In this document: in pieces, positions 33,793 to 41,475 of the stretch
Position numbering within the stretch: position 1 is the first letter of the stretch
Layout: the number at the start of each line of letters is the position of its first letter
NCBI GenBank assembly: GCA_904501735.1
Contig: CAJGBY010000005.1
Location: forward strand, 1 to 64,000
Direction: 5' to 3'
DNA: 64,000 nt
From: an uncultured Muribaculaceae bacterium
Lineage (GTDB): Bacteria; Bacteroidota; Bacteroidia; Bacteroidales; Muribaculaceae
Program-made: the position numbers and the translations under genes
The notes under the pieces: generated by a model
What the model was told of the DNA's origin: nothing
Databases searched by the model: none
The model's input: the letters and a program-made list of their open reading frames with translations, nothing else

Positions 33793-35034
33793 TTATTTAG
33801 CTAATAATTTTTCAAACAAAGATAAGTATTTTTCTACGACGGTGGTTGGAGAGAAGCGTTTTTGCATCTCGTCGTGTAGGAATTGACGGTCGAGTTTGGC
33901 ATTTATAGCCCATTCGATACCGTAGGCGAGGTCCTCGTGGCTTTTATACATCGCGATGTAGCCAGTACGCTTGTGGTCCACGATGTCGCCCTGTCCACCG
34001 TTGCCAAATGTTACTGGAGTGCAACCCGCAGCCATTCCCTCGATGAGTGTACCACCAAACGATTCGTAAAGCGACGAAGAAATGACAATATCGGCGTGCG
34101 CCAACACATCTTTCACACGGTTAGCATCGATTCGACCTAAGAAAGTGTAAGGAATGTCGATTTCTTGTAGCAGAGAAATGTCGCGTAATCCTCCGAAAAG
34201 AATCAAGTGTATTTTAGACGCTGTTTCGGGCTTGTGAGCCTTGAGCCACTTGAGCGAGCTGAGCAAGATAGGGAAACCTTTCACTGGGTCATCAAGGCGT
34301 GCTGCACCTATTGCTATCACCTTTTTGTCGGCCGATATGCCATAGTTGCTATTAGGCAAACGAGAGCAAGAGTATTGCTCGACATTTGTTGTATTAGGGA
34401 TAACAGTGATGTGCTTATCGCCGAGCAATGAGCTTTCCTTGCACTTTTTCGCAAGCCAATTGCTTACCGACACGAAGTGAAGATTAGGAGCCGAAAATAT
34501 GCTCTTTTTCTTCTTCCACACGCGATGTGAGAGGTCGTTCTCATTGTTTGACGATAGATATTGACACTTTCCACACTCATGCTTGTAGCGAGAGCATTCG
34601 TAGGCATGGTGGCATATACCAGTGCATTCCCACATGTCGTGCATGTTCCAGATGATAGGTTTGCCAGTGTCGCATAGCTTCTCTACACAATCGAGCGATA
34701 GTGCTCCTTGGTTGATCCAGTTGAGAATAATCACATCGGCATCTTTCACTGCAGGGTGGTTGGCGATGTCGCGTCCCCAGTCGGCAGTGTCCACTTTGAA
34801 CAGATTTTCGCGCGAAAAGCCATTTTGCAAAAATATTTGCAATCGTTCGGCGAGAAAATGATACTTATCGGCAATTGTGTCGGCATAGGACACCACATTT
34901 TCGTCGTTACCTAATTGTTCGGTAACGAGCATTGATGCATCCACCCCTGCATTGCGAAAAGCATTCATAAGGCGATAGGTAAATACTGCCGCCCCTCCAT
35001 TCAAATCGCTTCTGTTGATTATTGCTATTTTCAT
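33793..35034 (-). CDS. GT4-type glycosyltransferase
   Basis: 413 aa from the ATG at 35034 (MKIAIINRSDLNGGAAVFTY); the longer open frame upstream runs through the promoter. GT-B fold with the N-terminal Gly-rich GGAAVFTYRL, central IPNTTNVEQY, and the C-terminal donor-site segment SLYESFGGTLIEGMAAGCTP (E-x7-E type). A Cys/His-rich insert near residues 160-185 (CTGICHHAYECSRYKHECGK) is typical of some Bacteroidota exopolysaccharide transferases. Sugar and acceptor unknown. Own promoter at 35051. Confidence 0.88.
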   Translation of the reverse strand: MKIAIINRSDLNGGAAVFTYRLMNAFRNAGVDASMLVTEQLGNDENVVSYADTIADKYHFLAERLQIFLQNGFSRENLFKVDTADWGRDIANHPAVKDADVIILNWINQGALSLDCVEKLCDTGKPIIWNMHDMWECTGICHHAYECSRYKHECGKCQYLSSNNENDLSHRVWKKKKSIFSAPNLHFVSVSNWLAKKCKESSLLGDKHITVIPNTTNVEQYSCSRLPNSNYGISADKKVIAIGAARLDDPVKGFPILLSSLKWLKAHKPETASKIHLILFGGLRDISLLQEIDIPYTFLGRIDANRVKDVLAHADIVISSSLYESFGGTLIEGMAAGCTPVTFGNGGQGDIVDHKRTGYIAMYKSHEDLAYGIEWAINAKLDRQFLHDEMQKRFSPTTVVEKYLSLFEKLLAK

Positions 35035-35050
35035 AATCGTTTTATTACGA

Positions 35051-35058
35051 CAAAAGTA
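35051..35058 (-). promoter_or_regulatory. -7 promoter box of glycosyltransferase operon
   Basis: TACTTTTG on the minus strand, 16 nt before the ATG at 35034; TTG about 20 nt further upstream could serve as -33. Confidence 0.6.
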
Positions 35059-35200
35059 CATAATTTTTGGAAATTGGACAACCTTTGGCGCGATAGAGGG
35101 GTGGTTATAGCTCCAAGCTTTTAGACTGAAGTGCATAAGAACAAAAATAGATGCAGATGGCGTACCGAAAACTGAAAGCCCAGCATAACAGCTCAATGTA

Positions 35201-35302
35201 ATGCAACCTCGTCGAGGTTGTACCTATACCGGAATAACCTTTCCCTAAGATTCGCTACGCTCATCATAGGGCTTATATTGACAAACACCCTTCGGGCGTT
35301 TA
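35201..35302 (+). repeat. Three-hairpin dispersed repeat element, copy 2
   Basis: About 102 bp, same strand and block order as 13834-13936: ATGCAACCTCGTCGAGGTTG (35201-35220), CCCTAAGATTC through TAGGGCT (35243-35273), CACCCTTCGGGCGTTTA (35286-35302). Block spacing is the same to within 1 nt while the spacers differ. It fills most of the 313-nt gap between the glycosyltransferase and DUF389 genes, where no gene is seen. Confidence 0.7.
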
Positions 35303-35347
35303 ATTCAGTGAGGAGTTAGGAGTTGATGAGTGGTGAATTATTGGGTA

Positions 35348-36724
35348 CTATTTTTCGTTCCATAATTTTATGGACTTTACCCCCGATCGCACTTCGAGGT
35401 ATTCGGTGAGTTTTGTTTGTTCGGTGCTGTTCATCGTTCCATTAAGTTTCACGAAAGCAATGTTTACGGTGTCGATGTGTCCGCTATTCACCTCGCAAAA
35501 CACATTACGGCTCAGTGCAATATCCTTCACCTTGGGGAAAAGGATGCGAATTTCGGGAGCCAGTTGAGGCGAAAGTCGTTCAAATTCCGATTCGCGCGCC
35601 AATACCATCTTGAGTGAGTCGATTTGCTCGGCTTGGTTAGCAATTCGTTTTTGGTTGTCGGCGTAAATCTCGTTAAACATCGACGATGTGATAGCTTTTG
35701 AGTCGAGCACATTATTAGCATCGATCGACACGCCCTGTTGAATGGTTAACGAAGCACCACGAAGCCATCGATTTTCGTCCATACGCTGAGTCATAGCTAT
35801 GCGTAACGAATCCACATTGATACGCTCACCGATGAGCGTAACCTTGATGAATTTTTTGCCGTGTCGCACTCCTGCGTCCTTACTTAGCACTTGAGCGTTG
35901 GGAAAAACAAATTGCGTGTTGATAAAACTATTTGCGCTACTGATAAAGTAGCTGTCGCGCACCATTGTGAAAGTGAGCCACACACTCGGCAATAAAGTTG
36001 CAACAATAATAGCAGCAACATAATGTTTCACCTTGTTCTTTATTGCTTCGTTCACGAAAGTGCGTTGCTTGAAGTGTAAAAATTTCACTCCCACAGTGGT
36101 GGCATAGCCTATAAAGATGGAATTTATGAGGAAAAGGTAGAATGCGCCAAAGAAATATTGCAATTGCCATGTAGCTAATCCGTATCCCGCAGTACACAGT
36201 GGAGGCATAAGAGCCGTTGCTATGGCCACGCCAGGTATTACATTGCCCTTTTTCTTGCATGCCAGAGCCACGATACCAGCCAATCCACCGAAGAAGCCTA
36301 TCATCACATCGTAGATGGTGGGCGATGTGCGCGCCAATAGTTCGGAACGCCCTTCGCTCACTGGCGAAATGAGGAAAAACAATGTAGAAGCAAGCACACT
36401 GAAAGTTGCAGCAATGGCAAGGTTGCGAAACGAGCGCTTGATGAGGTCGAAATCATACACACCCAGTCCAAATCCCATGCCAAGAATAGGACCCATGAGA
36501 GGCGAAATGAGCATTGCGCCTATGATTACCGCTGCCGAGTTGGTGTTAAGCCCAAGGGAGGCGATAAAAATGGCAATAATTAGGATTATAATATTAGACC
36601 CTTTGAACGACACTCCGTCCATCACAGCTTGCACAGCCGTTTGCTCGTCGTCGAGTTCGTCGTGAAGGTCAAAATACCCCTTTATGAAGTCTTTTGCCCT
36701 ATGAAATAAGTTGTCGTTGTTCAT
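35348..36724 (-). CDS. DUF389 (TIGR00341) membrane protein
   Basis: 458 aa. The family motif IGAMLISPLMGPILGMGFGL (about residues 67-86) sits in a multi-spanning N-terminal half (about six helices), followed by a soluble C-terminal domain of about 200 residues. Function is unknown; inner-membrane location. An acidic N-terminal leader (YFDLHDELDDEQTAVQ) precedes the first helix. Single gene, downstream flank holds the hairpin repeat. Confidence 0.88.
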   Translation of the reverse strand: MNNDNLFHRAKDFIKGYFDLHDELDDEQTAVQAVMDGVSFKGSNIIILIIAIFIASLGLNTNSAAVIIGAMLISPLMGPILGMGFGLGVYDFDLIKRSFRNLAIAATFSVLASTLFFLISPVSEGRSELLARTSPTIYDVMIGFFGGLAGIVALACKKKGNVIPGVAIATALMPPLCTAGYGLATWQLQYFFGAFYLFLINSIFIGYATTVGVKFLHFKQRTFVNEAIKNKVKHYVAAIIVATLLPSVWLTFTMVRDSYFISSANSFINTQFVFPNAQVLSKDAGVRHGKKFIKVTLIGERINVDSLRIAMTQRMDENRWLRGASLTIQQGVSIDANNVLDSKAITSSMFNEIYADNQKRIANQAEQIDSLKMVLARESEFERLSPQLAPEIRILFPKVKDIALSRNVFCEVNSGHIDTVNIAFVKLNGTMNSTEQTKLTEYLEVRSGVKSIKLWNEK

Positions 36725-36975
36725 ATTTTTGTAGCATTAACTGTTGTATAAACACCCAAGAGTCATAAAAATATCTCTTTGAGCAAAAAAATAGTTGGCA
36801 AAGGCTTAAGTGGCTATCTCACATTGTTAAGCAATTGAAAATTGGGGTAATTAATTGTCGGTTTTTTTGCTTATTTGGGAAAGTCTTGCCAATTTTGCAG
36901 AAAATATTGGATATTTAATGATTAAAAGCTGCGAGGGCGCGTCCTAATGGGTGTGTCTTGTGTGGCATATTTGCT

Positions 36976-37773
36976 ATGAATAAGACTTATAAAGGATTTT
37001 GGTTGATACTGTTGGTGTCGTTTGTGTTGTTCTTTACACTTTCGGCATTTGACTCATTCAAAATAGGAGGCATGGAGCTTAAAACATCGGGAATGATAGA
37101 TCGCTTGACGCGAGTGCCCGAAGGTGTGGAAGCAGAAATTGAGACAGAGCAGGTGAGTGCCAGTGTGGTGGAAGAAAAGAAGCCACGCGTGATAGACGAA
37201 ACACCTCAAACAATACTTTTCGTGGGCGACTCGATGCTCGAAGGATTATATCCTCGATTGGCTGCCTATGCTGCCGAGAATGGCCACACATTGTACTCGG
37301 TGATATGGTATAGCTCAACATCGGAAGTGTGGGGTAATTCGACCAAACTTGCCGAATATATCGAGAAGTGCAAGCCAACATATATTTTTGTGTCGCTTGG
37401 TGCAAATGAGCTATTTGTGAAGAATATAGCCGAAAAGCGCGATAAATATGTGAAAAATATCTTGTCGCAGATAGGTAACATACCATTTGTGTGGATAGGT
37501 CCTCCAAACTGGAAACCCGACACAGGTATAAACGACCTTGTGGCGAAGAATGTGAAGCGTTGCGAAAATGGTTCGTTCTTCGTGTCGAATGGAATGCACT
37601 TTGATCGTGCAAAAGATGGAGCGCATCCTACTCGCAAGTCGGCTCGCGCATGGATGGATAGTGTGGCACGCTGGATGCCAGCCAATGCAGCTCATCCTAT
37701 CAAGATGAATCTGCCTAAGGTGGAAACAGCTAAGGCGAAGCGCGTGTTTATGCATCAACCTAATGAAAAATAG
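36976..37773 (+). CDS. Membrane-anchored SGNH/GDSL hydrolase-like protein (O-acetylation partner)
   Basis: 265 aa from ATG at 36976; an in-frame TTG at 36958 is unlikely. One N-terminal transmembrane anchor (GFWLILLVSFVLFFTLSAF), then an SGNH fold: block I VGDSMLEG with the nucleophile Ser, block III GANE, block V DGAHPT with the catalytic His. Proteins of this type complete O-acetyl transfer to a polymer outside the inner membrane. It lies 19 nt before an MBOAT gene, the typical two-part acetyltransferase arrangement (compare AlgI/AlgX-J, PatA/PatB). Target polymer unknown. Confidence 0.85.
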   Translation: MNKTYKGFWLILLVSFVLFFTLSAFDSFKIGGMELKTSGMIDRLTRVPEGVEAEIETEQVSASVVEEKKPRVIDETPQTILFVGDSMLEGLYPRLAAYAAENGHTLYSVIWYSSTSEVWGNSTKLAEYIEKCKPTYIFVSLGANELFVKNIAEKRDKYVKNILSQIGNIPFVWIGPPNWKPDTGINDLVAKNVKRCENGSFFVSNGMHFDRAKDGAHPTRKSARAWMDSVARWMPANAAHPIKMNLPKVETAKAKRVFMHQPNEK

Positions 37774-37792
37774 TGTGAGGGAGGCTTAAGAA

Positions 37793-39259
37793 ATGGAGTA
37801 TTTGTGGCATAATATATGTGAACTGTTCTCGTATCAGAAAGATGCACCAATGATTTTCTCGTCGGGAATCTTTTGGGTGATTTTTTTGATGTTTTTGCCA
37901 ATATATGCAGCATTGAAGGATAAGCGCAAGCAGATGCTTGTGTTTGTGGTAGCATTCAGTTTGTACTTTTATTACAAATCGAGTGGATTGTTCTTCTTGC
38001 TGTTGGTATGTACCTCGTTGCTCGACTGGACATTGTCGCGCGTGTTGGTGAAACTGCGCTCAAAAGCGGCACAAAAGCTATGTGTGGCTGTGTCGGTTGT
38101 AACATCGTTGAGCATATTAGGTTATTTTAAGTATGCTAATTTCTTCCTATGGAACTGGAATGAGATGGTGGGAGGCAATTTTCAGCCGCTCGACATCATA
38201 TTGCCTGTGGGAATTTCGTTCTACACATTCCAGTCGATAAGCTATATCGTAGATGTGTATAAGGGTAGAGTTCAACCCACTTCGTCATGGCTTGAATATG
38301 CATTTTTCCTATCGTTCTTCCCTGCGCTGGTGGCAGGTCCTATAGTGCGTGCCGATTATTTCATTCCACAAATCAAGGAAAATCGTAGTGCGACACGCGA
38401 TGAGGTGTATTTCGGCTTTTGGCTCATTATACTCGGTATCATAAAGAAGTCGCTTATTGCCGACTACATTTCGCAATATAACGACTTGATATTCTCGTCG
38501 CCAACAGGTTACACAGGCTTCGAGAGCCTTATGGGTGTGATAGGTTACACAATGCAAATCTATTGCGACTTCTCGGGTTATTCTGATATGGCAATAGGTA
38601 TAGCGTTGATTATGGGCTTCAAGCTAAGTGCAAACTTCGATTTTCCATATAAATCGACCAACCTCACTGAATTTTGGCGTAGATGGCACATCTCGCTATC
38701 GTCGTGGTTGCGCGATTATGTGTATATCCCACTTGGCGGTAACCGTAAAGGCACAGCTCGCACTTATATCAACAATTTCTTGACGATGCTTATAGGTGGA
38801 TTGTGGCATGGTGCAGCATGGAAATTTGTGTTTTGGGGTGCAATGCATGGCGCAGGCTTGGCAGTGCATAAAGCATCGAAACCATGGCTCGACAGATTGC
38901 CTAATAATTGGCTTGTGCGATCGGTGTCGTGGATTGTAACAATGGTGTTTGTGTCGTTCTTGTGGGTATTCTTCCGTGCCGATTCGTGGACCGATTCGTG
39001 GTTGATTGTAAAAAATATTGTTACTAATTTCAATTTCGCCTACATACCAGTGTTTATGCAAGTGCGCTATGTGTGGTGCATAATGATGGCTGTGATAATG
39101 GTGGCTCATGCAGTGCCATCGCGTTGGTGGACATCGTTGGGCAATATTTTTGTGCGTTCACATTGGGTAGTGAAACTGGTTGTGTTTGTGGTGGTAGTGC
39201 AATTAGTGATACAATTCATGAGTGAAGAAGTGTCGCCATTCATATACTTCCAATTTTAG
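37793..39259 (+). CDS. MBOAT-family O-acyltransferase (AlgI-like)
   Basis: 488 aa with about 10-12 membrane helices. The family core WRRWHISLSSWLRDYVYIPL and the catalytic-His segment GLWHGAAWKFVFWG are present. AlgI-type proteins move acetyl groups across the inner membrane for polysaccharide acetylation. Upstream SGNH partner strongly suggests a cell-surface glycan or peptidoglycan O-acetylation system. A 29-residue membrane peptide follows 56 nt downstream. Confidence 0.92.
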   Translation: MEYLWHNICELFSYQKDAPMIFSSGIFWVIFLMFLPIYAALKDKRKQMLVFVVAFSLYFYYKSSGLFFLLLVCTSLLDWTLSRVLVKLRSKAAQKLCVAVSVVTSLSILGYFKYANFFLWNWNEMVGGNFQPLDIILPVGISFYTFQSISYIVDVYKGRVQPTSSWLEYAFFLSFFPALVAGPIVRADYFIPQIKENRSATRDEVYFGFWLIILGIIKKSLIADYISQYNDLIFSSPTGYTGFESLMGVIGYTMQIYCDFSGYSDMAIGIALIMGFKLSANFDFPYKSTNLTEFWRRWHISLSSWLRDYVYIPLGGNRKGTARTYINNFLTMLIGGLWHGAAWKFVFWGAMHGAGLAVHKASKPWLDRLPNNWLVRSVSWIVTMVFVSFLWVFFRADSWTDSWLIVKNIVTNFNFAYIPVFMQVRYVWCIMMAVIMVAHAVPSRWWTSLGNIFVRSHWVVKLVVFVVVVQLVIQFMSEEVSPFIYFQF

Positions 39260-39315
39260 GCAAATGTTAGTTGAAGAAGTGTAAAAATCGGTGAAAAGAC
39301 GAAAACAATAGAATT

Positions 39316-39405
39316 ATGGACAAACATAGATTTGATAAGATATATATTGCGCTCACAGTCATCATAGTGTTGGCAGTGGCGATACTTATTTGGAATAATA
39401 AGTGA
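39316..39405 (+). CDS. 29-residue single-membrane-helix peptide
   Basis: ATG at 39316, TGA at 39403-39405. The sequence is a basic/charged start (MDKHRFDK), one hydrophobic helix (IYIALTVIIVLAVAILIW) and a short NNK end. It sits downstream of the SGNH-MBOAT pair in the same direction and before the next promoter. It could be a small accessory subunit of the acetylation complex. No family recognised; real translation is not proven, but the composition is strongly membrane-peptide-like. Confidence 0.5.
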   Translation: MDKHRFDKIYIALTVIIVLAVAILIWNNK

Positions 39406-39412
39406 AATTGTG

Positions 39413-39420
39413 TATTTTTG
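39413..39420 (+). promoter_or_regulatory. -7 promoter box of GNAT gene
   Basis: TATTTTTG, exact TAnnTTTG match, giving a leader of about 65 nt before the ATG at 39490. Confidence 0.55.
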
Positions 39421-39489
39421 TGCAAAAATATAGGCAAAAGGGCGTTGATTTAAGGTTTTTCGCCCGATTGTCGGCTAAAGAGATATTAT

Positions 39490-40626
39490 ATGGCAATTGT
39501 AATCAAACAAATTTCAACTACTAACAGCGAACTTGAAAAGTTTGTTGATTTTGGTATCAACCTTTATAAAGGCAATCCTTACTATGTTCCAGCGCTTGTG
39601 ATGGACGAAATAGGCACACTATCGCCAAAGAAAAATCCAGCATTCGATTTCTGTGAATCAGCTTATTTCATGGCATACGATGAAGCTACAGGCAAGCCAG
39701 TGGGACGCATCGCAGGTATTATCAATAATGTTACCAACAAAAAATATAACGAACGCCATGTGCGCTTCGGATTTGTTGATTTTATCGACGATAAAGAGGT
39801 GAGTAAGGCGCTTATCGGTGCTGTAGAAAACTGGGGTAAGTCAAAAGGTATGGACACTATTGTAGGTCCTCTTGGCTTCACTGATATGGATCCAGAAGGT
39901 ATGCTTATCGAAGGTTTCGACCAAGTGGGTACAATGGCAACTATCTATAACTATCCTTATTATCCTCAACATCTTGAGGCTCTTGGCTTCGAACAAGAAA
40001 TCGACTGGATGGAATTCAAGATTATGATTCCTAATTCTATCCCTGAAAAGATGGCTCGCATTGCCGACATCGTTCGTAAGAAGTACAAACTATCAACTCC
40101 AAAATATACAAGCGCAAAGAAGCTTATTGCCGACTATGGTGAAGCAATCTTTACACTTATCAACGAGGCTTACGACCCTCTATATGGCTATTCACCACTT
40201 ACACAAAAGCAAATCGACCACTACATCAAGATGTATGTGCCAATTTTGCGTCTTGAAAATGTGTGTTTGATCACTGAAGAAAGTGGCGAATTGATCGGTG
40301 TGGGTATCACATTGCCTTCAATGTCGAAAGCTTTGCAAAAGTCGGGCGGACGCCTATTCCCATTCGGATGGTGGCACATGCTTAAGGCTTTGCGTGGCAA
40401 GAACGAGATTGTGGACTTGATGCTTGTGGCTGTTAAGCCTGAATATCAAAGCAAGGGTGTGAATGCATTGCTATTCACTGAACTTATCCCTGCATTCAAT
40501 GGCAATGGTTATGTGTATGCCGAAAGTAACCCAGAGCTTGAATTGAACCAAAAGGTACAATCACAATGGCAATACTTTGACACTACTCAACACAAACGCC
40601 GCCGCGCTTTCAAGAAGAAAATCTAA
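39490..40626 (+). CDS. GNAT-fold protein, possible N-acyltransferase
   Basis: 378 aa. N-terminal segment with GKPVGRIAGIINN, then the GNAT-like acyl-CoA region with LMLVAVKPEYQSKGVNALLF (about residues 315-334) in the C-terminal third. The double-domain size resembles Bacteroidota N-acetyltransferase proteins of unknown substrate. No neighbouring pathway gene points to a substrate. A bidirectional terminator follows. Confidence 0.8.
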   Translation: MAIVIKQISTTNSELEKFVDFGINLYKGNPYYVPALVMDEIGTLSPKKNPAFDFCESAYFMAYDEATGKPVGRIAGIINNVTNKKYNERHVRFGFVDFIDDKEVSKALIGAVENWGKSKGMDTIVGPLGFTDMDPEGMLIEGFDQVGTMATIYNYPYYPQHLEALGFEQEIDWMEFKIMIPNSIPEKMARIADIVRKKYKLSTPKYTSAKKLIADYGEAIFTLINEAYDPLYGYSPLTQKQIDHYIKMYVPILRLENVCLITEESGELIGVGITLPSMSKALQKSGGRLFPFGWWHMLKALRGKNEIVDLMLVAVKPEYQSKGVNALLFTELIPAFNGNGYVYAESNPELELNQKVQSQWQYFDTTQHKRRRAFKKKI

Positions 40627-40655
40627 TAGTACACGCGGAGCGTGGTGACATAATA

Positions 40656-40688
40656 AAAAGGCAATCATTCATTGAATGGTTGCCTTTT
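40656..40688. terminator. Bidirectional terminator
   Basis: 15-bp stem AAAAGGCAATCATTC / GAATGGTTGCCTTTT (one wobble) with a 3-nt loop, between the convergent GNAT and cdd genes. Confidence 0.85.
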
Positions 40689-40710
40689 TCGGTTTTATAC
40701 TTGTGAGTAT

Positions 40711-41181
40711 TTAGAATTCTTCGAAGCTGAGAGGTAGGAGGCTGCGAATGCCTTGTAGCTTGTACACTTTGTTGCGTCCTGCAAGAAGGATTTCGATAGG
40801 TTGACCTCCGAGTTTTTCGTATTCAAGGATTGCTTGGCGGCAAGCTCCACATGGTGAGATAGGTTCTTCGATGAACTCGCCATCGGTGAATGCTGCGATA
40901 GCTAATTTGCAAAATCTTACGCCTGGGAAGCGTGCGCTTGCATAGAAGATAGTGGTGCGTTCGGCACAAGTACCGCTTGGGAAAGCAGCATTTTCTTGGT
41001 TAGAGCCTGAGATAGTTTCGCCATTTTCGAGCAGAACAGCAGCGCCCACATTGAACTTGCTATAAGGAGCATAAGATGTTTCGGTAGCTTTTTTAGCTTG
41101 TTCCACCAAGTTGCGATCGGTTTCGTTCAATTCGTCGTATGAATAAACCTCTATTTTAGTTGTAACGATTTTATTTTCCAT
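40711..41181 (-). CDS. cdd: Cytidine deaminase
   Basis: 156 aa, homotetramer-type size. Zinc site: C72 and catalytic E74 (TCAERTT), C111 and C114 (SPCGACRQ). It deaminates cytidine/deoxycytidine to uridine/deoxyuridine in pyrimidine salvage. A TAAATTTG box is 19 nt upstream. Between it and the receptor gene (41182-41475 region) nothing else is seen on either strand except a divergent AT-rich spacer. Confidence 0.95.
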   Translation of the reverse strand: MENKIVTTKIEVYSYDELNETDRNLVEQAKKATETSYAPYSKFNVGAAVLLENGETISGSNQENAAFPSGTCAERTTIFYASARFPGVRFCKLAIAAFTDGEFIEEPISPCGACRQAILEYEKLGGQPIEILLAGRNKVYKLQGIRSLLPLSFEEF

Positions 41182-41200
41182 ATAATCAAAAGAGTTTTCG

Positions 41201-41208
41201 CAAATTTA
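41201..41208 (-). promoter_or_regulatory. -7 promoter box of cdd
   Basis: TAAATTTG on the minus strand, 19 nt before the ATG at 41181. Confidence 0.6.
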
Positions 41209-41475
41209 TTGATATTTTTTCAAAAAACAATCGCTGAGGCGCTTTTTTGTGCGTTTACAGCCGTTTTAAACGATTTGGCGAAGGTTTTCTTGGTTGAGGA
41301 GTCGAATGCCCGTAAAGATGCGCAAAATGAGCCACAGGAGGCGTTTGTCTATTCTTGAGAGAAAAGGAGAGGTAGATACAAAAAAGAAGATGCGAATAGA
41401 ATCACTTCTGTCGCATCTTCAACATAAAACCAAAAAAATTATGAGTGTATTAATCTTTGTTGTAAGTTATAGTTA

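Noticed and set aside
35035..35196. Longer start for the glycosyltransferase
   Set aside because: The extension runs through the TACTTTTG promoter box and resembles no glycosyltransferase N-terminus.
39421..39489. GGGCG/CGCCC pairing in the leader of the GNAT gene as a riboswitch
   Set aside because: The stem is only 5 bp with a long loop and no known riboswitch core is seen.
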